Source: Streptomyces indicus (GTDB taxonomy: Bacteria; Actinomycetota; Actinomycetes; Streptomycetales; Streptomycetaceae). From it: DNA of 64,000 nt. The translations under genes and the position numbers were made by a program. Where the stretch lies: NCBI RefSeq assembly GCF_900100315.1, contig NZ_FNFF01000002.1, positions 310,001 to 374,000 of the forward strand, given 5' to 3'. Below, piece by piece: positions 1 through 9,952 of this stretch. The stretch's first letter is position 1; each line of letters begins with the position of its first letter. The notes below the pieces were generated by a model. The model saw only the letters and a program-made list of their open reading frames with translations. It was not told the origin of the DNA and searched no databases.

Positions 1-1
1 G

Positions 2-19
2 CTGTACCCGGCGCTGTAA
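2..19 (+). CDS. 3' end of an upstream gene
   Basis: Only the last five codons (LYPAL) and a TAA stop are visible. A strong hairpin follows directly, so this is probably the end of a real gene. In Streptomyces, sdaA is often near glycine/serine metabolism genes such as glyA, and this tail would fit, but five residues cannot identify a protein. Confidence 0.35.
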   Translation: MYPAL

Positions 20-30
20 GGCGACCTGTC

Positions 31-70
31 GAAGGGCCCGCCCCGTGGTTATCCACAGGGCGGGCCCTTC
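31..70. terminator. intrinsic terminator after the upstream gene
   Basis: A perfect 13-bp inverted repeat (GAAGGGCCCGCCC at 31-43 and its complement at 58-70) flanks a 14-nt loop, 11 nt after the upstream stop codon. There is no long T run, as is usual in Streptomyces. It separates the upstream gene from the permease. Confidence 0.8.
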
Positions 71-180
71 GTCGTGACCTAGGGCCTCCGCATACGTGCC
101 GAAGCGCGGACTTGTCCGCGGATGTTCCCAAATACGTTCTGGATAAGGACCTCGTACGACCACCAGAACGGTACGCACCC

Positions 181-1824
181 ATGGATATGAGCGCGGGCAA
201 CCGCAAGGGGCTCAGCCTCTTCGCCCTCATCATGATCGGGCTCGGCTCGATCTTCGGCTCCGGATGGCTCTTCGGCGCGGGCACCGCCGCCTCGGTCGCC
301 GGCCCCGCCGCGATCATCGCCTGGGTCATCGGTGCCGTCTTCATCGGCATGATCGCCATGTCGTACGCGGAGGTCGGCGCGGCCTACCCGCTGCCCGGCT
401 CCATGGCCCGCTTCGGCGCCATCTCGCACGGTCCAGTGCTCGGCTTCATGACCGGCTGGGCCTGCTGGATCGCGATCGCCGCCCTGATCCCGATCGAGTC
501 GATCGCCTCCACCCAGTACATGGCGTCCTGGAACTTCGGCTGGGCCAAGGGCCTGGTCGAGAACGGCGGTCTGTCCACGACCGGCATGGGCATGGCGTTC
601 GTGCTGACCGTCGTGCTGTGGCTGACCTGCTACTGGTCGGTGGCGCTGCTTGCCAAGGCGAACAACGCGCTCACCCTGGTCAAGTTCGCCATCCCGGTGC
701 TCGCGGTCGTGGCGCTGATCGCCTCCGGGTTCCACACCTCGAACTTCACCGACCACGGCGGTTTCGCGCCGAACGGCTGGACGGCCGTGATGACGGCCGT
801 CACCACCTCCGGTGTGGTCTTCGCCTTCAACGGGTTCCAGGCCGTGGTCAACCTCGGCGGCGCCGCCAAGAACCCGGGCCGCGCCATCCCGCTCGCCCTC
901 GTGGGCGCGCTCTCCCTCGGTCTCGTGATCTACCTGGCCCTCCAGGTGGCCTTCCTCGGCGCCGTACCGCCGGAGCGGCTGGCGGCGAACGGGGGCTGGG
1001 CCGGGATCAACTTCGCCTCGCCCTTCGCCGACCTGGCCAAGATCCTGATGCTGCACTGGGTCGTGATGATGCTCCAGTTCGGCGCGTTCATCTCGCCCTC
1101 GGGCGCCAACATCGGCAATGTCTCCTCGGCCTCGTACATGGCCGCGAACCTGGCCGAGTCCGGGTTCTTCCCGAAGAAGATCCGCGAGGTGCACCCGAAG
1201 TACGGCAACGCGCGTCCCGCGATGTGGCTGAACCTCGTCTTCGCCTTGGTCCTGCTCTTCACCGTGGGCCACAGCTGGGAGGCGCTCAGCGCCGTGGTCT
1301 CGGCCGCGATGGTGGTCTCGTATCTGATCGGCCCGATCGCCGTCGGAGTCTTCCGCGAGACCAAGCCGGAGCTGCCGCGCCCGTTCCGGCTGCCGGCGGC
1401 CCGCATCCTGTGCCCGGTCACCTTCGCCTTCGCCGCCTGCGCCCTGTACTGGTCGAAGTGGCCGGACACCGGCAAGGTGGTGGGCCTCACCCTGGTCGCC
1501 GCGCCGATCGCCGCGATCGTCCTCAAGCGCAAGGGCGCCGATCTGCGCGAGCAGTTCGCCCCGGCCTGGTGGCTGATCGGCTTCCTGCTCTGGCTGGGCA
1601 CGCTGTCGGCGCTCGGCTCCCCGGAGTTCGGCGGCCACGGGGTCATCCCCGGCGGCGTGGACATCGCCCTGGTCGCGGTCTCGGCGCTCGGCTTCTACTT
1701 CTGGGCCGTACGCTCGGGTATCAGGGCCCACATGGCGGGGCTGCCGGGTCCGGACCCCGTGATGGACCTCCCGGCCGAGGTACCCGCCCAGGCGGCGGAC
1801 GAGCGCGAGCTCACGCCCGCCTGA
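181..1824 (+). CDS. APC-superfamily amino-acid permease
   Basis: The 547-residue product is an integral membrane transporter with about 12 to 14 hydrophobic segments. The first segment carries the glycine-rich [14 protein letters not shown] motif typical of APC amino-acid/proton symporters; the closest family I recognise is the YveA-type aspartate permease, but the substrate cannot be read from sequence. The frame is open from TTG 112, but codons 112-180 have poor third-position GC (GTT, AAA, CCA, GTA), unlike the rest. I therefore place the start at ATG 181, which puts the first membrane segment close to the N-terminus. It ends 170 bp before sdaA on the same strand, so the two may be functionally linked in serine or related amino-acid use. 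Confidence 0.85.
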   Translation: MDMSAGNRKGLSLFALIMIGLGSIFGSGWLFGAGTAASVAGPAAIIAWVIGAVFIGMIAMSYAEVGAAYPLPGSMARFGAISHGPVLGFMTGWACWIAIAALIPIESIASTQYMASWNFGWAKGLVENGGLSTTGMGMAFVLTVVLWLTCYWSVALLAKANNALTLVKFAIPVLAVVALIASGFHTSNFTDHGGFAPNGWTAVMTAVTTSGVVFAFNGFQAVVNLGGAAKNPGRAIPLALVGALSLGLVIYLALQVAFLGAVPPERLAANGGWAGINFASPFADLAKILMLHWVVMMLQFGAFISPSGANIGNVSSASYMAANLAESGFFPKKIREVHPKYGNARPAMWLNLVFALVLLFTVGHSWEALSAVVSAAMVVSYLIGPIAVGVFRETKPELPRPFRLPAARILCPVTFAFAACALYWSKWPDTGKVVGLTLVAAPIAAIVLKRKGADLREQFAPAWWLIGFLLWLGTLSALGSPEFGGHGVIPGGVDIALVAVSALGFYFWAVRSGIRAHMAGLPGPDPVMDLPAEVPAQAADERELTPA

Positions 1825-1993
1825 GCCGAGCTGTGACCCGATGGTCACCGTCCTGCGGACGAGCCGTACGCCGGTCCGCGTTAGGCTCGTCTGCCGGACA
1901 CAATCCGTACAAACACGCCTCGTACGCACCCGCTCACGCAGCAGGTACACGCCCCCTCGCACACCCCACGAGCAGACAAGGGAGTCGGCCACC

Positions 1994-3376
<1,383 letters not shown>

Positions 3377-3448
3377 TCGAACTAGTTCTGACCTGGGAGT
3401 TCTTGCGTTTCGGAGCGTTCACGACGCAGTGTCGTTGATCGCTCCGGC

Positions 3449-3500
3449 GCCCCCCAAATAGCCCCCAGGGAAAGCTGGTTCCCCCCAGCCACCCCCCAGG
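3449..3500. repeat. C-rich direct repeats, candidate integrase arm-type sites (left)
   Basis: Four copies of a CCCCC(C)CA motif occur at about 3450, 3462, 3481 and 3492. The segment 3479-3498 (TTCCCCCCAGCCACCCCCCA) is repeated exactly at 46781-46800 in the same orientation. Repeats flanking both sides of an att core are what tyrosine integrases use as arm-binding sites; binding here is inference. Confidence 0.55.
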
Positions 3501-3510
3501 AACGCGCTGA

Positions 3511-3556
3511 AACGGCCGCTGCTCCTCCCCGTTGTCGGGGAGGAGCAGCGGCCGTT
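3511..3556. terminator. bidirectional terminator supplied by the prophage
   Basis: A perfect 20-bp inverted repeat (3511-3530 and 3537-3556) has a 6-nt loop. It lies between the rebuilt sdaA end and the convergent HNH gene, so it can stop both transcripts. In the excised circle it would follow the integrase gene instead. Confidence 0.9.
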
Positions 3557-3569
3557 GGCCTTCATGTGG

Positions 3570-4574
3570 TCATGCCGGCGGGCTGTCCTTGAACGTGTGG
3601 GTACGGTGCCACTGGTAGTACTTCTCCCGGTCCTCGTTCCACCAGGTGACCTTCCGCCCGGCCAGTCTTTCCTCGATGTGCTTCGCGACTTCAGGCAGGT
3701 CCTTGGCGAGGGGACTCACCTGGATCACACCGTCAGGAGCCACCGCGATATAGCCGTGCTCGTAGAGGGCGTCGCAGCCGAAGGTGCAGGCGAGCATCGC
3801 GATGTTGGCCAAGTCACGCTTCTCGGCGTCGTCGCACACCGAGCGCTTCTTGATGTGGGCTCCTATGAGGAAAGCACCGGGAAGGTGGCGCCCGCACAGG
3901 GCACACTCACCCGTGTTGCCGGGCAGGAGACGGCGCTTCAAGGCAGCCTGCTCGCCCCGGTGGGCCCGTTGAGACTTGCGCTCCAGCTCCCCGTCGAAGT
4001 TGGCAATGGCCGCTTCTTCCTCCTGCTCATCGACGGGCGCAGGTGCGGCCGGCGCCGGGTCGAGCGTCAGGAGGGAGTGGAGGGTGTCGCTTTCGTCGTC
4101 GCCGAGGACCGTGATCCCCATGACGTTCCGCTTCTCGTTCCACTCAAGAAGCTTGCGAACTTCCGCGATGGGAATGTCGAAGCCCTGCACGCCGGAGATG
4201 GCGTACATGAACTCCCATGTGCTGCCGTCGTCTTCGGTCTCCCATAGGTTCATCGCCATGGCCTTGTTGCGCCAGGTCAGTGCAATGGTTCCACCGAGGT
4301 AGAGCTTGTTGTCGCCGGTGAAGACCACCCCATCCCCCGGACGCATCTTCTTGATCTGGGGGGCGTTGGCGTCGTTCTTTCCTGGCGCGACGCCCCACAT
4401 GGGGGCAGAGCCATCAGGGAACAACGTGTGGAGTTGGTCAAGGACCTGGGCGTCGAGCAGATGCGCGTAGTCGTCAAAGACCACCGGTTTCGCGATCGTG
4501 TCCTGGTAGTGCTTGTTGACGACCTTCCTCGAGCGCCTGGCCGGCTGCATGACGATGCGCATCGGCTGACTCAT
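3570..4574 (-). CDS. PUA/EVE-like domain fused to HNH endonuclease
   Basis: The product has 334 residues. The C-terminal part is an HNH (His-Me finger) nuclease: CALC at 224-227, the histidine of GAHIKK at 240, then C263, C267 and H273. The middle part (about 75-150) contains GDGVVFTGDNKLYLGG followed by LWETEDDGSTWEFMYAI and a hydrophobic helix, which resembles PUA/EVE-type base readers, though weakly. A linker rich in Ala, Pro and Glu joins the two. Reader-HNH fusions are usual in type IV restriction enzymes that cut modified DNA, so a defence role is inferred. Its start overlaps the stop of the MazG-like gene by 4 nt (ATGA), giving a two-gene operon divergent from the nuclease-helicase gene. 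Confidence 0.75.
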   Translation of the reverse strand: MSQPMRIVMQPARRSRKVVNKHYQDTIAKPVVFDDYAHLLDAQVLDQLHTLFPDGSAPMWGVAPGKNDANAPQIKKMRPGDGVVFTGDNKLYLGGTIALTWRNKAMAMNLWETEDDGSTWEFMYAISGVQGFDIPIAEVRKLLEWNEKRNVMGITVLGDDESDTLHSLLTLDPAPAAPAPVDEQEEEAAIANFDGELERKSQRAHRGEQAALKRRLLPGNTGECALCGRHLPGAFLIGAHIKKRSVCDDAEKRDLANIAMLACTFGCDALYEHGYIAVAPDGVIQVSPLAKDLPEVAKHIEERLAGRKVTWWNEDREKYYQWHRTHTFKDSPPA

Positions 4575-4927
4575 CCCCCCAGCTGTGTGTACTTGTCCGC
4601 CCGGCCTCGTGCGAGGTGCGCCGGGTACTTCCGGTGGTTGGTCTCGATCTTCTCAACCAGAGCCTGCTCCAGGTCAAGATCGAGAACGTCGGCCAGCCTG
4701 AGCAAGTACGCGAAGACGTCGGCCATTTCCTCGCGCACTTGCGGCGCCCGGACGGGATCCTCCATGACGGCGCTGGACTCTTCAGGTGTCAGCCACTGGA
4801 AGATTTCGAGGAGTTCGCCGCTCTCACCGGCCAAGGCCATGGCCAGGTTCTTCGGGGTATGGAACTGTTCCCACTCGCGTTCAGCGGCGAAGTCGGCCAG
4901 CGACTTCTGCAGAGATCCGATCGTCAT
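4571..4927 (-). CDS. MazG-like nucleotide pyrophosphohydrolase
   Basis: This 118-residue all-alpha protein fits the MazG/RS21-C6 fold. It has TPKNLAMALAGESGELLEIFQWL with the first acidic pair, then REEMADVFAYLLRLADVLDLDL with the EExxD metal-binding helix, and a final EKIETNHRKYP. These enzymes hydrolyse (d)NTPs to NMP and pyrophosphate and bind Mg2+ through the acidic residues. The start at 4927 (MTIGSLQ) matches the family; an in-frame ATG at 4957 would add ten unconserved residues. It is the first gene of the MazG-HNH pair. A nucleotide pool enzyme beside a nuclease suggests abortive infection or anti-phage nucleotide sanitation, which is inference. Confidence 0.82.
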   Translation of the reverse strand: MTIGSLQKSLADFAAEREWEQFHTPKNLAMALAGESGELLEIFQWLTPEESSAVMEDPVRAPQVREEMADVFAYLLRLADVLDLDLEQALVEKIETNHRKYPAHLARGRADKYTQLGG

Positions 4928-5019
4928 GCTCCCAGCAATACCAGGCACCACTGACATGCTGTCGCGATCTCATCCAGCCCAAAGCCGAGTTGTCAGTCAC
5001 AGCTGGTATACGTCTGGCC

Positions 5020-6918
5020 ATGCATCTTCACGGGGGAGAAGTCGCCGAGGTAGCGCGGGTCGTCACACAGCCCGCGTTCATCGAGGAGTGCGAGCGGCGG
5101 TTCATCAAGGTGTTCGGCTTCGCGCCGAGCCCTGAAGAGGTACGAAGCTGGAAACGCAGCTGGCCGGCCCTCATGTCTGCGCTGTGCAACGCAGGCCTGG
5201 GCGAACTCCGTGTCCTCCTCGAGTACTCCCTTCCTGCCACAGGGGAGCGCATCGACGCACTCGTCATCGGCGAGACCGCCGACGGCCAGCTGTGCACCGT
5301 GGTGATCGAACTCAAGCAGTGGACCAGTGCCCAGACGACCCCATTGCGCCCAGGCATGGCAAAGATCGGCCAGCGCACGGTCCAGCACCCTGCCCGGCAG
5401 GTCCGCGGGTACGTCCGCTACCTGGAGGACTGGGTCGCTCGGGACGAGATCCCGCTGCTGACGCGCGGCATCACCGTGCTTCACGATGCAGGTCCTGAAC
5501 TGATCCGCCAGCTCCGGGCAGGGGTAGCCCGTGGGGCAGCCGCCGAGTTCCCGCTGCTCGGCCGTGATGACCTCGCAGCCGAACCCTCGCGTGAAGCTCT
5601 TGCCGAGCGCATGGGATGCGCCGCATTGCGGCCGGCCGAGCAGGAAAGCGTCAAGGCCTTCTTGGACGCAGAGCACCGCCCCTCTCCCGCCTTGCTGACC
5701 AGGGTGGGCCACCTGATCGAGGGGAACGATGCATTGACGCTCCTCGGTGACCAGGACCTGGCGCTCCAGGAGGTATGGCACGCAGTCAAGGCATCGCAGG
5801 AGCACGGGAAGCGCAGCACGATTGTCGTGACCGGAGGCCCCGGCACCGGAAAGACCGTGATCGCTTGTCGACTACTCGGCGATCTCTGCCGCGAGCGAAA
5901 CGCCAACCCGCGGCTGCTGTCGCCTTCCGGCACGCTCACCCGCCAGCTGCAACGCACAGTTGGGGATACGTCCCGTGGTCTCATCGCCACGTTCACCAAC
6001 AACATCCCGGCTGGGGTGACGGCCAACAGCGTTCTGTTGCTCGACGAAGCCCACCGGGCGCGCACGTACCCCGACTACAGCCACGGCGCCTTCCCGCTCA
6101 CCCTGGGGAAGCTCCTGAATCAGGCATCGGTCGCCGTCCTCTTCCTCGACGAACAGCAGATCGTCCGACCCACGGAAGGCGTCACACTCGACGAACTCGA
6201 ACGGCATGCCCGTGACCAGGGCCGGTACTTCTGCCACATCGACCTCACCACTCAGTTCCGCTGCAACGGCTCGAGTGCCTACCACCGATGGATCGACCAG
6301 TTCCTCCAGCCGGAGGGACCTGCCGTGCCCTGGTCCGGCTCGGACTACGACCTCGCCGTGATCGGCGACCCCGACCAGTTCACCGATTGGGTCAGTTCAC
6401 ATACGGACAACCGTCTCACTGCCCGGATCACGGCGGGCTTCTGCTGGCCCTGGAAATCACCCGACACACCCCCACTTCGCCCTGAGGTCGAGATCACCTG
6501 GAGTAGGCCCGACGGGCCTCGAACCTGGATCCGGCCGTGGAATGCGCGCATGGAGCGGCCCGACCTCGACCACCCGCATGTACCGGCGCGGCCCTTTTGG
6601 GCCACAGACGAAGGTGGTCATGAACAGGTTGGCTGCATCTACACCGCCCAAGGCATGGAGTACGCCTACAACGTCGTCGTCATCGGCAAGGACCTCGTCC
6701 GCCGAGGCGACAAGTGGGTTGCCCAGCCCCACGAGAGCCGCGATCCGGCGTTCAAGGACGTCTCCCCGGACCGCTACCTGCGATACGCCCTCAACAGCTA
6801 CCGCGTCCTCGCCACCCGGGGAACCAGAGGTACCCGCCTCTATTCCACAGACGACATGACCCAAGCCCACCTCGAGGCACTGCTGCCACGTCATGGTCGA
6901 CGTCCCGGCCAAGACTGA
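5020..6918 (+). CDS. PD-(D/E)XK nuclease fused to DUF2075 superfamily 1-like helicase
   Basis: The 632-residue protein has an N-terminal nuclease-like part with ERIDALVIG (D79) and VVIELKQW (E97, K99), a PD-(D/E)XK signature. A DUF2075-type P-loop motor follows: Walker A GGPGTGKT at 272-279, Walker B LLLDEAH at 339-345, FRCNG at 413-417 and GCIYTAQGMEY at about 539-548. Such proteins are often found in defence islands. I use ATG 5020 because the longer open frame upstream (from 4786) is antisense to the MazG-like gene. It is divergent from that gene, with only 92 bp between the two starts, and 65 bp ahead of the EVE-SRA nuclease gene. All four genes may be one functional module. Confidence 0.82.
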   Translation: MHLHGGEVAEVARVVTQPAFIEECERRFIKVFGFAPSPEEVRSWKRSWPALMSALCNAGLGELRVLLEYSLPATGERIDALVIGETADGQLCTVVIELKQWTSAQTTPLRPGMAKIGQRTVQHPARQVRGYVRYLEDWVARDEIPLLTRGITVLHDAGPELIRQLRAGVARGAAAEFPLLGRDDLAAEPSREALAERMGCAALRPAEQESVKAFLDAEHRPSPALLTRVGHLIEGNDALTLLGDQDLALQEVWHAVKASQEHGKRSTIVVTGGPGTGKTVIACRLLGDLCRERNANPRLLSPSGTLTRQLQRTVGDTSRGLIATFTNNIPAGVTANSVLLLDEAHRARTYPDYSHGAFPLTLGKLLNQASVAVLFLDEQQIVRPTEGVTLDELERHARDQGRYFCHIDLTTQFRCNGSSAYHRWIDQFLQPEGPAVPWSGSDYDLAVIGDPDQFTDWVSSHTDNRLTARITAGFCWPWKSPDTPPLRPEVEITWSRPDGPRTWIRPWNARMERPDLDHPHVPARPFWATDEGGHEQVGCIYTAQGMEYAYNVVVIGKDLVRRGDKWVAQPHESRDPAFKDVSPDRYLRYALNSYRVLATRGTRGTRLYSTDDMTQAHLEALLPRHGRRPGQD

Positions 6919-6983
6919 GTGTCAGTGGGGTGCCGTAGCCTCGGTCAGCAGCTGAAGTCATTCGACTGCCTGACGGGGATGCT

Positions 6984-8309
6984 GTGACTGCGTGGATCCT
7001 GACCTGCAATCTCGACACCTTTGATCTTGAAAAGTTTCGGCGTGACGGTCAGGAGCTCCAGTCATGGAGCGTGGGCCGCTTCCGCGATGAGCTCACGGCC
7101 GGCGATACCTTCGCCTTGTGGATCACCGGTGCTGGCGGAGGTGTTGTCGCCCGCGGTCACCTCACCGGGCCGCCTACCCAGACCTTGTCAGCTGACGAGG
7201 CTTACTGGAAGAAGGACCCTGGAATTCGTTGGTACGTCCCGCTGGTCGTCGACGAGTGGCTGGAGCGCCCCATCCCGCGCAGCCAGATCATCGACGATCC
7301 GCTCTTCTCCAACTCCTCCCTGCGCAAGCAGCCCTTCGCCGCCAATCCGCACCGCCTCGACGCTCAGCAATGGGACTTGATCACCAGTGCGCTCGAGCAC
7401 GCCACCGGCGAAGACCCAAACTGGCACCTGCAGCCTGGGGACACCATCCGCCGGGTCGACCTGCATGACCGCTACGGCGGCAGCAGCCAGGGCGGGATCT
7501 GTCCGTCAGGGCGCACGCCGAACGTACTGATCTTCACGGATTCACGCTCAGGCCATCAGCACGGGTACTACGACGAGTGGAGCGAGGACGGGACCTTCCA
7601 CTACACCGGCGAAGGCCAAAAGGGCGATCAGGTCTTCACCAAGGGCAACAAGGCGATTCGCGACCACAGCCTCACGGGAAACCGACTGCGCCTCTTCGAA
7701 GGCGCGCGAGGCACCGTGCGCTACGTAGGGGAAGTAGTCCTAGACCCAACCACCCCGCACTCCTACGGCCAGGCCCCACCGACCGGTGGCGGCGCCCTGC
7801 GCCAGGTCATCCGGTTCCACATGGTGCCGGCCGGGACCAAACCCCAGGCACCGGACGTTCCCGTGGGCACCGAGTACCGACCAGCCGACGAGAGCGTCCA
7901 ACCTGCCATCGCACAGCCTGGTCCTCCCGACCCGGATCTCTCAGGACGAAATCTCAAGGCCCACCGGCGACTCCAGAACGAGCTCGCTGCTACCGCCCAA
8001 GCCCGAGGCATGGAGGTCTTGTCTCCCACAGCCTCTGACCCCGACTTCGACCTGGCATGGCGCGCCCCCGCTGGCCATCTCACGGTCTGCGAGGTCAAGT
8101 CGTTGACGCTCTCGAACGAGGCACGTCAGCTGCGCACCGGCTTGGGCCAGATCTTGGACTATCAGGACCAACTGCAGGGGCGGAACAGCGAAGTTCGCGC
8201 CATCCTGTGGGTGGAACGGGCACCGACTGACCCGCGATGGGTCGGCCTATGTAATCGAGTTGGTGTCACGCTCTCATGGCCTGGTGACGAGGACGCGGTC
8301 TTCGCGTAG
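6984..8309 (+). CDS. EVE-SRA-PD-(D/E)XK modification-dependent restriction nuclease
   Basis: Three parts are visible in the 441 residues. Residues 1-140 begin AWILTCNLDTFDL and contain GDTFALWITG and the EVE-like end of a PUA-type reader. Residues 155-285 carry GGSSQGGICPS, HYTGEGQKGDQ and VRYVGE, the hallmark of the ScoMcrA-type SRA domain that flips out modified bases. Residues 325-441 are Mrr-like: D354/D356, E370-V-K372 and Q389. Two modified-base readers joined to a nuclease is the architecture of a type IV restriction enzyme, expected to cut DNA carrying modified cytosine or similar bases. The start is GTG 6984, with GGGGA upstream. It follows the nuclease-helicase gene on the same strand. 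Confidence 0.85.
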   Translation: MTAWILTCNLDTFDLEKFRRDGQELQSWSVGRFRDELTAGDTFALWITGAGGGVVARGHLTGPPTQTLSADEAYWKKDPGIRWYVPLVVDEWLERPIPRSQIIDDPLFSNSSLRKQPFAANPHRLDAQQWDLITSALEHATGEDPNWHLQPGDTIRRVDLHDRYGGSSQGGICPSGRTPNVLIFTDSRSGHQHGYYDEWSEDGTFHYTGEGQKGDQVFTKGNKAIRDHSLTGNRLRLFEGARGTVRYVGEVVLDPTTPHSYGQAPPTGGGALRQVIRFHMVPAGTKPQAPDVPVGTEYRPADESVQPAIAQPGPPDPDLSGRNLKAHRRLQNELAATAQARGMEVLSPTASDPDFDLAWRAPAGHLTVCEVKSLTLSNEARQLRTGLGQILDYQDQLQGRNSEVRAILWVERAPTDPRWVGLCNRVGVTLSWPGDEDAVFA

Positions 8310-8449
8310 ACCGCTCAGCTGCCGCTTGAACATCGTCGCCCCGGCGCTGCTGTTTCCGGCCAAGTCAATGCCTCCAACGGGTGATTGAACCTCACTGCGG
8401 GTATCCATGCCCCTCCCAGGAGGGGCTGGGCTACAACATGGGGGCTTCG

Positions 8450-9937
8450 ATGCGAGTGTCCGAGCACTACAAGCTGAGCCGTACGCAGCCGACACTCGAT
8501 TTCGTCGATGTCGACGTGGAAAATGACACGCCTGTTTACATCGATCCCAGCTCACTTAAGAACCTTCCGGACGAGTGGTCGAGCCAGTGTCACACTATGC
8601 TCTCCACCTTCTTCCACAGCGTGGTGGACGCCATCAACCACCGCGATCAGACACGACTTCGCGAACTCCTGATCCGCTTACAGGAGCCGAATGAGACGCA
8701 CTTCGGGCTCTCGAAGGGAAAGTCGCGAGGCCGAGCCCTCGGCCCTCACCTCGTGGAACGGATATCCAACAACCTAGCAGTGAGCAAGGCGGCAGAAACG
8801 GGGCTTCTTGAAGACCTCGAGGACACCGCACTGTTCATAGAGGGCATCGGACGCGACATCGTCTCCGACGTAACCACGAACATAATCCGTGGAATGCTCA
8901 TCTCGTACACTCAGTCAATGGCATCGATGTATGGCATGCCACTGCTGGACGGCATCCGAAGCGGCCTCGTATGGAATCCTTCGAACCGTGAATGGGAAGA
9001 GGGGAACACCAGGATGCTGGTACCAGTCGGAACCCCTCTATTGCTGGTACCCAAGGCGGTGGTCCGGCACGACCTCCTCTTGACCAAGGAAGACTACTTC
9101 AGGAATTACCTAGCTCCTGTGCTCCAAGACGAGGAGCTAGATAACCCCGCAAGCAAGCTCGTCCAAACCGCTAAGAGCGGACGCAAGTATGTGACAAAAA
9201 TGGATATCGAGATCGAGTACGGCGGCAACAAGGCCAAAATGGTTGATCTGTCCGCAGGGCGATCGGGCGTATTCCGTGCCTACAAGGAAGACAAACGACG
9301 GAACCCATCTCCCCCAATGGAGCACGACGAGCTGAGTGCCGCCACTGGAACAAAGCCGGTGAACTTCCAAGCACTGTTGGCGGAAGTCCTTGAAACGCCA
9401 CCCGGCCTTGAGCATGCCACGACTTACCACAAGAAGGTACACGCCCTTCTTAGCGCAATCTTCTATCCATGGTTGACATACCCTGTCGTCGAGCACCCTT
9501 TGAATGAGTCCAGGAAACGAGTCGACATAACCTACACCAACCGTTCCACGGACGGCTTCTTCGGGTGGGTTACGCGACAGGGCCATCCAAGTTCGCACAT
9601 ATTCGTCGAGTGCAAGAACTACAATTCCGAGCTCGGAAACCCCGAGCTCGATCAGCTTTGCGGCAGGTTCTCTCCGCTCCGCGGCAAAGTTGGTCTCCTG
9701 CTGTGCAGGTCACTGACAGACAAAGAGAAGTTCCTCCAGCGCTGCAGGGACGCTGCCATCACCCGACATGAGTTCGTCCTTCTCCTCGATGACAGCGACC
9801 TAACTGCGCTCGTCGAAGAGGTCGTAGCCTCATATGCTCCGGAGGACCCAGACGTTGAAGCTACGGAGGAGCCGGAACCTCCGTCGCCTGGAGAGTTCCG
9901 TCTGCTCTTCGAACGGTTCCGAGGCCTCGTCAGCTGA
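8450..9937 (+). CDS. uncharacterised PD-(D/E)XK nuclease-like protein
   Basis: The product has 495 residues. The N-terminus (TLDFVDVDVENDTPVYIDPSSL) and the block NETHFGLSKGKSRGRALG are conserved in a family I know only as hypothetical. The C-terminal part has KRVDITY (D359), HIFVECKNYN (E387, K389) and Q402, a PD-(D/E)XK core of restriction type, followed by an acidic Pro/Glu-rich tail. Codon use has visibly lower third-position GC than its neighbours, suggesting recent transfer. The start could be ATG 8438 (AGGAGGGG about 13 nt upstream) or ATG 8450 (GGGGGC 5 nt upstream). It follows two nuclease genes on the same strand, so a defence role is inferred. Confidence 0.65.
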   Translation: MRVSEHYKLSRTQPTLDFVDVDVENDTPVYIDPSSLKNLPDEWSSQCHTMLSTFFHSVVDAINHRDQTRLRELLIRLQEPNETHFGLSKGKSRGRALGPHLVERISNNLAVSKAAETGLLEDLEDTALFIEGIGRDIVSDVTTNIIRGMLISYTQSMASMYGMPLLDGIRSGLVWNPSNREWEEGNTRMLVPVGTPLLLVPKAVVRHDLLLTKEDYFRNYLAPVLQDEELDNPASKLVQTAKSGRKYVTKMDIEIEYGGNKAKMVDLSAGRSGVFRAYKEDKRRNPSPPMEHDELSAATGTKPVNFQALLAEVLETPPGLEHATTYHKKVHALLSAIFYPWLTYPVVEHPLNESRKRVDITYTNRSTDGFFGWVTRQGHPSSHIFVECKNYNSELGNPELDQLCGRFSPLRGKVGLLLCRSLTDKEKFLQRCRDAAITRHEFVLLLDDSDLTALVEEVVASYAPEDPDVEATEEPEPPSPGEFRLLFERFRGLVS

Positions 9938-9952
9938 AGCACGACGACTCTT

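Noticed and set aside
112..180. Longer N-terminus for the permease from TTG 112
   Set aside because: The codons have poor third-position GC and no family similarity; a short palindrome around 105-120 also suggests non-coding DNA.
6919..6983. Separate promoter for the EVE-SRA gene
   Set aside because: The 65-bp gap shows no clear -35/-10 pair; cotranscription with the helicase gene is simpler.
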